Under the pieces are notes generated by a model. That model was not told where the DNA came from. It saw only the letters and a list, made by a program, of their open reading frames with translations, and ran no database searches. A program made the translations under genes and the position numbers. A DNA stretch of 64,000 nt, from assembly GCA_900471485.1 (NCBI GenBank), contig UCEU01000033.1, positions 20,332-84,331 on the forward strand, written 5' to 3'. Origin of the DNA: Hyphomicrobiales bacterium. Lineage in GTDB: Bacteria; Pseudomonadota; Alphaproteobacteria; Rhizobiales; Rhizobiaceae. Below are positions 1 to 8,464 of the stretch, piece by piece (position 1 is the stretch's first letter; each line of letters opens with the position of its first letter).

Positions 1-753
1 CATGGTAAGCTCGAAGCTGACATCGTCCGCTCCCGCGGCGATGGCGATCTCGCGTTCCTCGCCGCCGATCCGCGCAATCAGCCGGCAATCAGCCCGCTCG
101 CCCTGTCGCGCCAGGTTCGCGTTCACGCGCACGAGCCCGTCTCCACCCGCAAGCGTCGCCGAGACCCGTGTCTCCGCCAACCGCGCGCGCTCCCAGCTTT
201 CCAGCCGCACCGGCTTCCAGACCCCTGACGTAACCAGCGTCGGACCCCAGTCCCAGCCGAAATTGCAGGCCATCTTGCGCATCAGGTTGCCGGGGCCGGG
301 ATAGTTGTTCGGTCGATAACCGTAGATCGCTTCCATCTCCGCGCCATAGGCATAGGCCGAGCGGAAGGTGACGCTGAGCTCGTTTTCGCCATCGATCAGG
401 CGCTCCGATACATCGAAGCGATAGGTTCGGTGCATGTTGAACGTCCGGCCGATCTCCTCGCCGTTGAGGGTGACCGTGGCGATCGTGTCGAGCCCGTCGA
501 ACACCAGCTCCCGCACCTTGCCGTCGTTATTTTTGGCGTCGAAAGTGCAGCGATAGGTCCAGTCCTGCCTGCCGATCCAGTCGTTGGTGATCTCGTTGAC
601 ATCGATATAGGGATCGGGGATCAGCCGCTGCGCCAGAAGGTCGAGATGCACGCAGCCGGGCACGGCGGCGGGAATTTTCTTGGGTAGATCCGGGCGATCT
701 GTAACGTTGCAGTAAAGCGACCAGCCGCTGTTCAGTTCGGTTTTCTCGATCAT
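1..753 (-). CDS. Beta-mannosidase (GH2 family), N-terminal part, cut by window edge
   Basis: The reverse strand reads open without a stop from an ATG at 753 to the window edge, giving the first 251 residues. The N-terminus has the pattern of family 2 beta-mannosidases: a W..L start, a VPGCVHLDL stretch, IPDPY..INE, then W..RQDWTYRCTF, which is the jelly-roll sugar-binding domain. The catalytic TIM barrel lies outside the window, so activity cannot be judged. Members of the family remove terminal beta-mannose residues. The gene starts 12 bp after the gloA stop, so the two are probably co-transcribed. Other GH2 enzymes are less likely because the N-terminal pattern is mannosidase-like. Confidence 0.85.
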   Translation of the reverse strand, partial: MIEKTELNSGWSLYCNVTDRPDLPKKIPAAVPGCVHLDLLAQRLIPDPYIDVNEITNDWIGRQDWTYRCTFDAKNNDGKVRELVFDGLDTIATVTLNGEEIGRTFNMHRTYRFDVSERLIDGENELSVTFRSAYAYGAEMEAIYGYRPNNYPGPGNLMRKMACNFGWDWGPTLVTSGVWKPVRLESWERARLAETRVSATLAGGDGLVRVNANLARQGERADCRLIARIGGEEREIAIAAGADDVSFELTM

Positions 754-765
754 CGGTGAGAGCTC

Positions 766-1161
766 TTAGAGGTAGCGGCCGTGGCGCTGCAGGACTTCGA
801 TCTTGTAGCCGTCGGGATCGGTGATGAAGAAGAAAAGCGCCAGCAGCTTGCCGTCGCGGTTCAGCTCCACGATCTTGCCGGGGTTGAGCCCGGCCGTCGT
901 CAGCCGCTCGTGCTCGGTCTTCAGTTCGTCCACCGAGACGGCGAGATGGCCGTAGCCATTGCCGAGGTCGTAGGGTGCAGTGTGCCCCTTGTTGACAGTC
1001 AGTTCCAGCTCGAACCCGGTCTCGGCATTGGAGAGGTAGATCAGCGTGAAGGTGTCGAAATCGATGCGGTCGGCGACCTCGAGGCCAAACACCGTGCGAT
1101 AGAACGACACGGAGCGCGCCTCGTCGAGAACGCGGATCATCGAATGGATCATCTTGGCCAA
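766..1161 (-). CDS. gloA: Lactoylglutathione lyase (glyoxalase I)
   Basis: A 131-residue VOC-fold protein of the usual glyoxalase I length. It isomerises the hemithioacetal of methylglyoxal and glutathione to S-lactoylglutathione in the cytosol. The expected metal ligands are visible at His6, Glu53, His72 and Glu122, as in bacterial glyoxalase I. The motif SFYRTVFGLEV after the first ligand and DPDGYKIEVL at the end are typical. It lies between the ABC operon and the beta-mannosidase gene, all on the minus strand. No fusion or truncation is seen. Confidence 0.93.
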   Translation of the reverse strand: MAKMIHSMIRVLDEARSVSFYRTVFGLEVADRIDFDTFTLIYLSNAETGFELELTVNKGHTAPYDLGNGYGHLAVSVDELKTEHERLTTAGLNPGKIVELNRDGKLLALFFFITDPDGYKIEVLQRHGRYL

Positions 1162-1209
1162 GGGCTGCCTCCAGCATGCGATATGTGCTGAGCTTTGGTA
1201 GCCGCTGGC

Positions 1210-1959
1210 TCACGCCGGGCGCAAGCCAATTCTGCGCGAAATCCCGCTTTCGATGATGCCGAGCGCATCGTAGATCAGCACCGCCATCAGGCCGACGATC
1301 AGGCCGCCCTGCAGGATGAAGGCGGTGTTATCGGAGATCAGTCCGGCAATGATTACCTCGCCGAGCCCCTTCGCCGCCACCGTCGACCCGATCGTCGCCG
1401 TCCCGATGTTGATCACGGTTGCCACCTTCAGTCCTTCGAGGATGAGGGGCAGGGCGAGCGGCAGCTCCACGCGGAAAAGCCGCTGCATCGCGCTCATGCC
1501 CATGCCGTCGGCGGCTTCCAGTATCGATGCCGGCACCTGCCGCAGGCCGGACACCGTGTTTTCGAAGATCGGCAGCAATCCATAGAGAAAAAGCGCGATC
1601 AGTGTCGGGCCTGCGCCGAAGCCGGTGGCCGGCACCGCGAGCGCCAGAACCGCGACCGGCGGAAAGGTCTGGCCGGCATTGGCGATGGCGCGCGACAATG
1701 GCAGGAAATCCTCGCCGCTCTTGCGGGTCACGAAGACGCCGCCGAGAATGGCGAGCACGGCGCTGCCGACAATCGAGATGGCGACAAGATAGAGATGCGC
1801 GGCGGCCAGTGCCGGCAGGCTGTTCTGGGTGTAGACGGCGGGCGCGTTGTTGTTGGTGAGCGGCACCAGCAAGAAGGAAAGCCACTCGGTCCTGAAGAGC
1901 AGGATCAAGAGCAGCGCAAGCGCCGTCACGCGAAAGAGATTGGCGACGACGTGCTTCAT
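1210..1959 (-). CDS. Osmoprotectant-type ABC transporter permease (second permease)
   Basis: A 249-residue integral membrane protein with a BPD_transp_1 core; the region around residues 100-190 holds the EAA-type loop (LEAADGMGMSAMQRLF). It is the fourth gene of the operon binding protein-permease-ATPase-permease, and its ATG overlaps the ATPase stop codon by 4 bp. The family (OpuCB/OpuCD, YehW/YehY) imports glycine betaine, choline or related quaternary amines. The substrate cannot be fixed from sequence. Confidence 0.88.
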   Translation of the reverse strand: MKHVVANLFRVTALALLLILLFRTEWLSFLLVPLTNNNAPAVYTQNSLPALAAAHLYLVAISIVGSAVLAILGGVFVTRKSGEDFLPLSRAIANAGQTFPPVAVLALAVPATGFGAGPTLIALFLYGLLPIFENTVSGLRQVPASILEAADGMGMSAMQRLFRVELPLALPLILEGLKVATVINIGTATIGSTVAAKGLGEVIIAGLISDNTAFILQGGLIVGLMAVLIYDALGIIESGISRRIGLRPA

Positions 1960-2900
1960 GCCTTGCGGCCCAGCTCAAGAAGTCGCGCCATCGAGATCGA
2001 ACCGACAGGAGCCTTGGCGGCGTCCTGCACGGCCGCCTCGTCGATCCCCTGCCAGATCATCTCGGCCAGAGCATCACGCAGGCTGAGCGATTGCGGCAGC
2101 GCGTGGTTCAGCCCGGTCTTCGCCGGCGCCATGCTGTCCTTCAGCGACAGCAGCGACATCAGCTTCAGGGCGCGGTCGGATGTGCCGGTCAGCTGCTGCA
2201 CGAAGGGATCGGCCGGCTCCGTCAGGATCTTCTCCGGCGTCGAGCACTGCAAGAGTTTGCCGCCGCTCATGACCGCGATCTGGTTGCCGAGGTGAAAGGC
2301 CTCGTCCATGTCGTGGGTGACGAGAATGACCGTCGTGCCGAACTGCTTCTGGATCGCCAGCAGATCGTCCTGCGCCTTGCCGCGAATGACGGGATCGAGC
2401 GCGCCGAACGGTTCATCCATCAGGAGCAGTTCCGGCTCCGCAGCCAGCGCGCGCGCCACGCCGACGCGCTGCTGCTGCCCGCCGGAAAGCTGGTGCGGAT
2501 ATTTCTCCGCGAACGTCGCCGGCTCGAGATTGAATAGCCCCAGCAGCTCGTTCACGCGGCCGTCGATCCGCGCCGTATCCCAGCCGAGAAGCTGCGGCAC
2601 GGTCGCGATGTTCTGCGCCACCGTGCGGTGCGGAAACAGGCCGTGTCCCTGGATCGCATAGCCGATCTTGCGCCGCAACTCGGTCACGGGCGCATTTATG
2701 ACGTTCTGGCCGTTGACGAAAATCTCACCCTCGGTGATCGGCACCAGCCGGTTGATCATCCGCATCAGCGTCGATTTGCCCGAACCCGAGGTGCCGACGA
2801 TAACGGTGATCGACCCCTTCTCGACACTCATCGATACGTTGTCGACGACGGTGGCGTTGCCGTAGCGCTTGGTGACGTTGCGGATTTCGATCATGCTCAT
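1956..2900 (-). CDS. Osmoprotectant-type ABC transporter ATP-binding protein
   Basis: A 314-residue ATPase with Walker A GTSGSGKST at residues 36-44, the signature LSGGQQQR, and Walker B LLLMDEPFGALDP. The start at 2900 overlaps the stop of the upstream permease as ATGA; the reading frame continues open far upstream but without signals, so the long version was rejected. The C-terminal part beyond the ATPase core lacks a clear CBS pair, unlike OpuCA or ProV. It energises the two flanking permeases. Confidence 0.9.
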   Translation of the reverse strand: MSMIEIRNVTKRYGNATVVDNVSMSVEKGSITVIVGTSGSGKSTLMRMINRLVPITEGEIFVNGQNVINAPVTELRRKIGYAIQGHGLFPHRTVAQNIATVPQLLGWDTARIDGRVNELLGLFNLEPATFAEKYPHQLSGGQQQRVGVARALAAEPELLLMDEPFGALDPVIRGKAQDDLLAIQKQFGTTVILVTHDMDEAFHLGNQIAVMSGGKLLQCSTPEKILTEPADPFVQQLTGTSDRALKLMSLLSLKDSMAPAKTGLNHALPQSLSLRDALAEMIWQGIDEAAVQDAAKAPVGSISMARLLELGRKA

Positions 2901-4063
2901 GCGGCGGTTCCCCGTATGCTGTCGATGACCGCATCCAGGATGACGGCCGAGGAAAAGGCGAAGAGGACGGTCGGCACGGCGCCGAGCAGCACGAGGTCCA
3001 TGGCTGTCTGGCCGAGACCCTGGAAGATGAAGATGCCGAATCCGCCGCCGCCGATCAGCGCCGCGACCGTCACCAGCCCGATCGCCTGCACCAGCACGAT
3101 GCGGATGCCCGTGAGAATGACGGGAAAGGCGAGCGGCAGGTCGATGCCAACAAGGATCTGGCGGCGCGTCAGTCCCATGCCGGCCGCCGCGTCGCGCACC
3201 GAGGGGTCGACGCCCTGCAGGCCGACGACGGTATTGGCGACGATCGGAAGCAGCGAATAGAGCACCAGCGCGATCAGCGCCGGGGCGGCGCCGATGCCGC
3301 GAATGCCAAGCGCGGCGGCTACCGGCACATGCGTGGCGAGGTAGCCGAGCGGCAGCATCAGCAGGCCGAAGAGCGCAAGGCTCGGGATCGTCTGGATCAG
3401 GCTCAAGCCTTGCAGCACCGCGGCCCGCAGCTTGGGAACCCAGAAGCAGACGATGCCGAGTGGCAATCCGATCAGGATGGCGATGACGAGCGAGCCGAAG
3501 GCGAGAAGCATGTGCGCCACCGCTTCCGTCCAGAACTGCGCGGAGCGCGTCGCGAATTCCTTGAGGATCGAAAGGCTGTCCAGAAGCCCCGAAGAGAGGA
3601 AGACCGCCAGCAGCGCCGTATAGGCGGCGAGTGCCGCGATCCGCATCCAGGGCTTGAGCCTGATCTTCACCAGCGCATCGGAGATGACGAGGCCGATGAC
3701 GGCAAACAGCACCCAGAACCCGCCGCCCGGCGTCATCCGCGCGGCATTGCTGCCCGCGGGCGTGAACCCGGTCGCGACCAGGCCGATAGCGGCGATCAGC
3801 GCGGCAAGGCAGAGCGTGGAGATGACGAGCCGCAGCGCCGCGTTGCGCAGCAACAGGGCCGCGAGCGCGGTCAGGATGAGAAGCAGGGTGAGGGCGATGA
3901 CGGAAGGCTGGTCGAGAAGCTGCGTCAGCAGCATCGGCTTGCCGGCTGCGATGCGGTTCGCCTTGACGTAGATGAAGGGAAGAAGCGCCGTTGCAATCAC
4001 GCCGGCGGCAGCGAGCACCAGGCCGAGCCGGTCCAGCTTGCGGACCGCTAAGGTTTCGTCCAT
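2897..4063 (-). CDS. Osmoprotectant-type ABC transporter permease (long, first permease)
   Basis: A 388-residue permease. The first 190 residues carry several extra hydrophobic segments before a BPD_transp_1 core with the EAA-like loop (VRDAAAGMGLTRRQIL) near residue 295. A long first permease with an additional membrane domain is seen in YehY-like systems. It is the second gene of the operon, 61 bp after the binding-protein gene, from which it is separated by a stem-loop. Confidence 0.87.
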   Translation of the reverse strand: MDETLAVRKLDRLGLVLAAAGVIATALLPFIYVKANRIAAGKPMLLTQLLDQPSVIALTLLLILTALAALLLRNAALRLVISTLCLAALIAAIGLVATGFTPAGSNAARMTPGGGFWVLFAVIGLVISDALVKIRLKPWMRIAALAAYTALLAVFLSSGLLDSLSILKEFATRSAQFWTEAVAHMLLAFGSLVIAILIGLPLGIVCFWVPKLRAAVLQGLSLIQTIPSLALFGLLMLPLGYLATHVPVAAALGIRGIGAAPALIALVLYSLLPIVANTVVGLQGVDPSVRDAAAGMGLTRRQILVGIDLPLAFPVILTGIRIVLVQAIGLVTVAALIGGGGFGIFIFQGLGQTAMDLVLLGAVPTVLFAFSSAVILDAVIDSIRGTAA

Positions 4064-4090
4064 CGATCCATCCTGTCCTGAAGGAATAGG

Positions 4091-4114
4091 GCTCCGCCCT
4101 TTGCAAGGCGGAGC
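4091..4114 (-). other. Intercistronic stem-loop after binding-protein gene
   Basis: A perfect 8-bp inverted repeat, GCTCCGCC and GGCGGAGC, with an 8-nt loop, sits between the binding-protein stop and the next permease start. No T-run follows, so full termination is unlikely. Such hairpins commonly protect the 3' end of the binding-protein message. Confidence 0.6.
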
Positions 4115-4124
4115 GTCGAGGTCT

Positions 4125-5033
4125 CTACTTCAGGAAACCCTTTTCCTTCAGATAACCTTCGGCCACCGACTTGGCAGGCTCGCCATCGACCTGGATCTTG
4201 CCGTTGAGCGTGCGCAGGTCGTCAGCCGTCAGGCCCTTGAAGATCGGCGCCAGCACTTCCTCGATCTTCGGATTGGCCTTCAGCACTTCCTCGCGGATAA
4301 TAGGCGTCGGCGCGTAGACCTGCTGGACGCTCTTGTCGTCTTCGAGGACCGTGAGCTCTGCAGCCGCGATCGCGCCGTCGGTGCCGTAGACCATGGCGGT
4401 GTTGACCCCGTTGGTCTGGTCGGCCGCCGCCTTGATCGTGGCGGCCGTGTCGCCACCGGAGAGAACCACCATCTGGTCCGGCTTCAGCTGGAAGCCGTAG
4501 GTCGTCTGGAAGGCGGGGAGCGCACCGGCGGAATTGACGAACTCGGCCGAAGCGGCGAGCTTTGCCGCGCCGCCGCCGGCAACCCATTTGCCGAAGTCAG
4601 ACATGGATTTCAGGTTGTTCGGCCCGGCCACGTCGCTGCGAACGGCAAGTGCCCAGGTGTTGTTGGCGGGCGAGGGCGTCAGCCAGACGATCTTGTTGGC
4701 GTCGTAGTCGAGCTTCTTGGCAAGCTCGTAACCCTGGTCGATGTTCTTCCAGGCCGCATCGTCGGCCTTGTTGAAGAAGAAGCCGGCATTGCCGGTGTAT
4801 TCGGGATAGATGTCGATTTCGCCTGCCGTGATTGCCTTGCGCACGACCGGCGTGGCGCCGAGCGCGACACGGTCCTGTGTCTTGATGCCGTTGGCATTGA
4901 GCGCCAGCGCGATCATGTTGCCGAGCAGTGTTCCTTCCGTATCGATTTTCGATGAAACGACGACGTCTGCAGCATGGGCCGCGCCTGCCGCGAAAGCGGA
5001 GAGCGAGACGGCAAGTGCGAATTTCTTCAGCAT
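4125..5033 (-). CDS. Osmoprotectant-type ABC transporter substrate-binding protein
   Basis: A 302-residue OpuAC/YehZ-family protein. The start at 5033 gives a classic signal peptide (MLKKFALAVSLSAFAAGAAHA) and follows an AAGGGG ribosome-binding site. The mature part begins with VVVSSKIDTEG and contains IDIYPEYTGN and FQLKPDQMVVL, both common in this family. It acts in the periplasm and hands betaine- or choline-like ligands to the permeases encoded downstream. First gene of the four-gene operon; the LysR gene lies divergently upstream. Confidence 0.9.
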   Translation of the reverse strand: MLKKFALAVSLSAFAAGAAHAADVVVSSKIDTEGTLLGNMIALALNANGIKTQDRVALGATPVVRKAITAGEIDIYPEYTGNAGFFFNKADDAAWKNIDQGYELAKKLDYDANKIVWLTPSPANNTWALAVRSDVAGPNNLKSMSDFGKWVAGGGAAKLAASAEFVNSAGALPAFQTTYGFQLKPDQMVVLSGGDTAATIKAAADQTNGVNTAMVYGTDGAIAAAELTVLEDDKSVQQVYAPTPIIREEVLKANPKIEEVLAPIFKGLTADDLRTLNGKIQVDGEPAKSVAEGYLKEKGFLK

Positions 5034-5450
5034 GGAGTGTCCCCTTGTTTTAACAGTGTAAACCCCCGAGATGCCTCCACTGGAAACCACCGCGGATAAA
5101 AATGCCGGTAAAGGCAGCGCGCTGCCGTCACCACAGAAATGCGTGCGTCATGGAAATAGCGTGCATGCCCGAAAAATCGATGCAGGCTCCCCCAGTTTTG
5201 CGAATGCGCGGCGATTATGACGTTGAACGGGATCGCTTGCGCGCAATCGCATTCCGTTTTGCAGCGCCGCCGCGATTTGTTTTTGTTCCCTTGGTCGTCT
5301 CCGGGATATCGGGTGCTCTCGTGCGGTTCTTCTGCCGCGGCCCCATTTATCTCGTAGGTGAACGATAGCCGCCCCTTGTCGCAAGAGGGATATCTTTTTT
5401 GGCGAACACACCATATCGTTCGGTTTTTCAGCTTGTTACGGAGAGAACGA
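5034..5450. other. Divergent intergenic region between osmoprotectant operon and LysR gene
   Basis: A 417-bp stretch with no convincing gene; the few open frames overlap neighbours and have no start signals. It must hold the promoters of the transporter operon and of the LysR gene. A TTGCGCGCAA palindrome is present at 5236-5245. I could not identify a convincing LysR box. Confidence 0.5.
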
Positions 5451-6644
5451 TTGCAGCTCGGCACGGTGTTCATTGCCTCGCATGTGCTCTCTTCGGGATC
5501 GATACGCGAAACGGCGCGGCAGCTGTCGCTGGCCGCGTCGACAGTCTCGACCGCGATCCGCAATCTCGAAACCGAACTTGCCATCAAGCTCACCGAGCGC
5601 AGTTCGGGGGAACTGGTGACGCTGCTTGCCAGCGGCAAGGTGCGCGAGGGATTGGCGCCGATCGTTGAGGCCGCCGAGCAGCTGGGGGCCGATATGGATC
5701 ATGGCGCGCCGTCGCGCATCGCGATCAAGATCGCCACCATGGAGCGGTTCATGGAGGTCGCCGACCAGGGGAGCATCAATCGCGCCGCGCGCCGGCTGAA
5801 GCTCGGCCAGCCGCAACTCTCCCTGCAGATCGCGACCTTGGAGAAGACCTTCGGCCGGACGCTGTTCGAACGTCAGGCGCATGGCTCGGCTCTCACCCCG
5901 GAAGGCCAGCGAATCTACGCTGCCTTCTCGACGATCTGCCAGGCATGGAACGAGCTGAAATCTTCGGCGGACGAGCGCTACCAGCGTAGCGCCAGGGCGC
6001 TGCGCATCGGTTCGATCATCCCGACAGGCTCGGAAAGCTGGGTGGCGCGTTGCCTAGGTGCGCTGGTGTCGGAATGGAACCTGCGACGCAACAAGAATGC
6101 CATCTCGCTGATGCTGATGACGGCCGACGACCTCCGGGAAGCGCTGAAATCCGGCCGTATCGACGTGGCGATCCTCGACTCGATCTTCGGGCTCGAAAGC
6201 TTCAAGCACCGCGAATTGCTTCAGACCGACATGGTGGTGATCGCGCCCCCGCATAGCCGGGAGACATCGGTTGCCGAACTCGTCGCCAGCCACCCCATCT
6301 GCACGCCGAGCCCGCGCACCGGCCTCGGCCACGCCGCCATGACGCTGAACCGCGAACGCTCCGCCAACCGCCGGCTGCGTGACCGCGACATCACGGCGGC
6401 GGATTCGCTGCCCGTCATCGTCGATCTGGTCGCCAGTCACGGCTATATCTCGTTTCTCGGGCGGGTGAGCGCCATGCCGATCGCGGACAGGGTCAGGATC
6501 GTCGATCTCGATGACAATGTGCCGATGTCCTACCACGTCGCCTTCAACCACCGCGACGCGTCGGCCGAAGCGAGCGCGATGATCATCGATCTCGTTGCCG
6601 GCATCGTTGCGAAACCTGCCGCGCGGCGGGCATCCGTCGCATGA
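5451..6644 (+). CDS. LysR-type regulator with two N-terminal winged-helix domains
   Basis: Read from the TTG at 5451, which follows a GGAGAG site by 4-5 nt, the protein has 397 residues; a GTG at 5358 in the same frame would add 31 residues but has no such site. Residues 2-62 form a LysR-type HTH (SIRETARQLSLAASTVS). Residues 94-155 form a second complete one (SINRAARRLKLGQPQLS, then LFER and LTPEG). The substrate-binding domain follows from about residue 170. Ordinary LysR proteins have one HTH and about 300 residues. It is divergent from the osmoprotectant operon and 31 bp before cutC, so either could be a target. Confidence 0.85.
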   Translation: MQLGTVFIASHVLSSGSIRETARQLSLAASTVSTAIRNLETELAIKLTERSSGELVTLLASGKVREGLAPIVEAAEQLGADMDHGAPSRIAIKIATMERFMEVADQGSINRAARRLKLGQPQLSLQIATLEKTFGRTLFERQAHGSALTPEGQRIYAAFSTICQAWNELKSSADERYQRSARALRIGSIIPTGSESWVARCLGALVSEWNLRRNKNAISLMLMTADDLREALKSGRIDVAILDSIFGLESFKHRELLQTDMVVIAPPHSRETSVAELVASHPICTPSPRTGLGHAAMTLNRERSANRRLRDRDITAADSLPVIVDLVASHGYISFLGRVSAMPIADRVRIVDLDDNVPMSYHVAFNHRDASAEASAMIIDLVAGIVAKPAARRASVA

Positions 6645-6675
6645 ATGATAGAAGATCCAGAGGGGAAACAGGAAC

Positions 6676-7398
6676 GTGAGCATCTTGCTGGAAGTATGTG
6701 TCGACAGCCCGCGGGGACTGGCGGCGGCGATCGAGGGTGGCGCCGGGCGCATCGAGCTTTGCTCGGCGCTGGAGGTCGGGGGGCTGACGCCTCTGGCCGG
6801 CCTGATGAAGGCGGCCGCCTCGGCGCCCATTCCGGTTTACGCGATGATCCGCCCGCATGCCGGCGCCTTCGTGTTCGATGAGGGAGACGAGGCGGCGATG
6901 ATGGCGGATATCGATGCTGTCCGCGCCTTCGGCCTTGCCGGCGTCGTGATCGGCGCCAACACGCCGGATGGCCGGCTCGACATGCCGCTGATCCATCGTT
7001 TGAAGGCGCATGCCGCCGGTCTCGGCTCGACGCTGCATCGCGCCTTCGATCTGGTGCCGGATGCGGACGTGGCCCTGGAGCAGGCAATCGAACTCGGCTG
7101 CGAGCGCATCCTCACATCGGGCTGTGTCCCGAAGGCGATCGACGGTCTCGACACACTTGCGCGCCTCTCGAAAAAGGCGGCCGGCCGTATCTCCATCATG
7201 CCGGGCAGTGGCGTCAGGCCGAGCAACGCCGGCGAGATCCTGCGCGCCACCGGCGCGCGCGAGATTCACGGCTCCTGCAGTTCGCCCAGCGCCGACGCCG
7301 ATCCGCGCGCGGTCGCCTTCGGCTTCGAGGCGCCTGGCATGAACCGGACTGATGTTGCGGTGGTGCGCCAGATGCGCCAGGCAATCGACGCCGCCTGA
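6676..7398 (+). CDS. cutC: CutC family protein
   Basis: A 240-residue TIM-barrel protein of the CutC family, starting at a GTG preceded by CAGGAA. Family hallmarks visible are LLEVCVDS and RIELCSALEVGGLTPL at the N-terminus, YAMIRPHAG and LHRAFDL in the centre, and GSGVR plus EIHGSC near the end. CutC was named for copper homeostasis, but its biochemical role remains uncertain. It lies 31 bp after the LysR gene and probably shares its transcript. A terminator follows. Confidence 0.92.
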   Translation: MSILLEVCVDSPRGLAAAIEGGAGRIELCSALEVGGLTPLAGLMKAAASAPIPVYAMIRPHAGAFVFDEGDEAAMMADIDAVRAFGLAGVVIGANTPDGRLDMPLIHRLKAHAAGLGSTLHRAFDLVPDADVALEQAIELGCERILTSGCVPKAIDGLDTLARLSKKAAGRISIMPGSGVRPSNAGEILRATGAREIHGSCSSPSADADPRAVAFGFEAPGMNRTDVAVVRQMRQAIDAA

Positions 7399-7420
7399 CC
7401 AAGGGCCTGAACGAACAAAA

Positions 7421-7447
7421 AAGCCAGCCCATGTGAGCCGGCTTTTT
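7421..7447. terminator. Bidirectional terminator between cutC and sugar permease
   Basis: An interrupted inverted repeat (AAGCCAGC and GCCGGCTT with one mismatch) flanked by A-rich sequence on the left and TTTTT on the right. It lies between two convergent genes and can serve both. Confidence 0.8.
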
Positions 7448-7466
7448 GCATGTTTCCAGCCGTGCC

Positions 7467-8441
7467 TTACGAGCTGCGGCGGCGGCGAAGCTGGTCGAAG
7501 TAAACGATCACGATGATCAGCAGGCCGGTGATGATGCGTTGCCAGAACGAATTGACGTTGAGCAGGTTCGCGCCGTTGTTGATCGTCGCCAGAATGAACG
7601 CGCCGATCAGCGGCCCGTGAACGGAACCGACGGCGCCGAACAGCGAGGTGCCGCCGATGACCGACGAGGCGATCGCCTGCAGTTCCCAGCCGTCCGCCTG
7701 CGTCGCATTGCCGATGGCGATGCGCGATGCGAGCAGGATGCCGACGAAGGCCGCGAAGGTCGCCGAGAGAATATAGGCCATGTAGATGATGGCGCTGACC
7801 CGCACACCCGACAGGCGGGCTGCTTCGCTGTTGGAGCCGACCGCGAAGAGATAGCGGCCCCAGCGGCTGAGATGCAGCAGGATATAGGATGGTATCGCCA
7901 CCAATATCACCATCCAGAACAGGCTCGGAATGCCGAGGAAGTCGGCGCGCGAGAAGTTGGAGAAGGCTTCGTTGGTGATGTTGATCGACGAGCCGTTGGT
8001 GATGAGAAGGCCGAAGCCGCGCAGAGCGGTCAGCGTTGCCAGCGTGATGATGAACGGCGGCAGGCCCATGTGGACGATACCGAAGCCGTGGAAGGCGCCG
8101 ATCGCTACCCCGAAGGCGAGCGTCAGGAGGATCGCCGCCCAGACCGGTACGCCGGCCTGCAGCAGCCATGCGATGATGACGCCCGCAAACCCCACGATCG
8201 CGCCGACGGAAAGGTCGATGCCGGCGGTGATGATGACGAAGGTTTCACCAAGCGCCAGGATCGCCGTCATCGAGCCCTGACGCAGCAGGTTGCTGATGTT
8301 GAGGGGCGTCCAGAAGCTGTTGGTGGCCAGGCCAAGCGCGACCCAGAGCGCAACCAGCAGGCCGATCAGCGTCAGCCCGAACAGGATGTTGACTTTGCGG
8401 CGTTGCTGCGGCGCGGGGATTTCGGTGGGGGTTACGGTCAT
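7467..8441 (-). CDS. Sugar ABC transporter permease (RbsC type)
   Basis: A 324-residue multi-spanning permease of the ribose/xylose/galactose family. It has the motif DLSVGAIVGFAGVIIA near residue 75 and the GGTSLFGAVGSVHGPLIGA motif near residue 255, both hallmarks of RbsC-like proteins. It is the last gene of the transporter operon, 23 bp after the ATPase gene. From the neighbouring enzymes the likely cargo is a 6-deoxyhexose such as L-fucose; that is inference. Confidence 0.9.
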   Translation of the reverse strand: MTVTPTEIPAPQQRRKVNILFGLTLIGLLVALWVALGLATNSFWTPLNISNLLRQGSMTAILALGETFVIITAGIDLSVGAIVGFAGVIIAWLLQAGVPVWAAILLTLAFGVAIGAFHGFGIVHMGLPPFIITLATLTALRGFGLLITNGSSINITNEAFSNFSRADFLGIPSLFWMVILVAIPSYILLHLSRWGRYLFAVGSNSEAARLSGVRVSAIIYMAYILSATFAAFVGILLASRIAIGNATQADGWELQAIASSVIGGTSLFGAVGSVHGPLIGAFILATINNGANLLNVNSFWQRIITGLLIIVIVYFDQLRRRRSS

Positions 8442-8464
8442 GATCTCTCTCCCTCTTATTCCAC

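Noticed and set aside
1956..4106. A 716-codon frame suggesting a permease-ATPase fusion
   Set aside because: Only the last 314 codons are the ATPase; the earlier part is an out-of-frame shadow of the permease gene. The ATGA overlap at 2897-2900 shows two separate genes.
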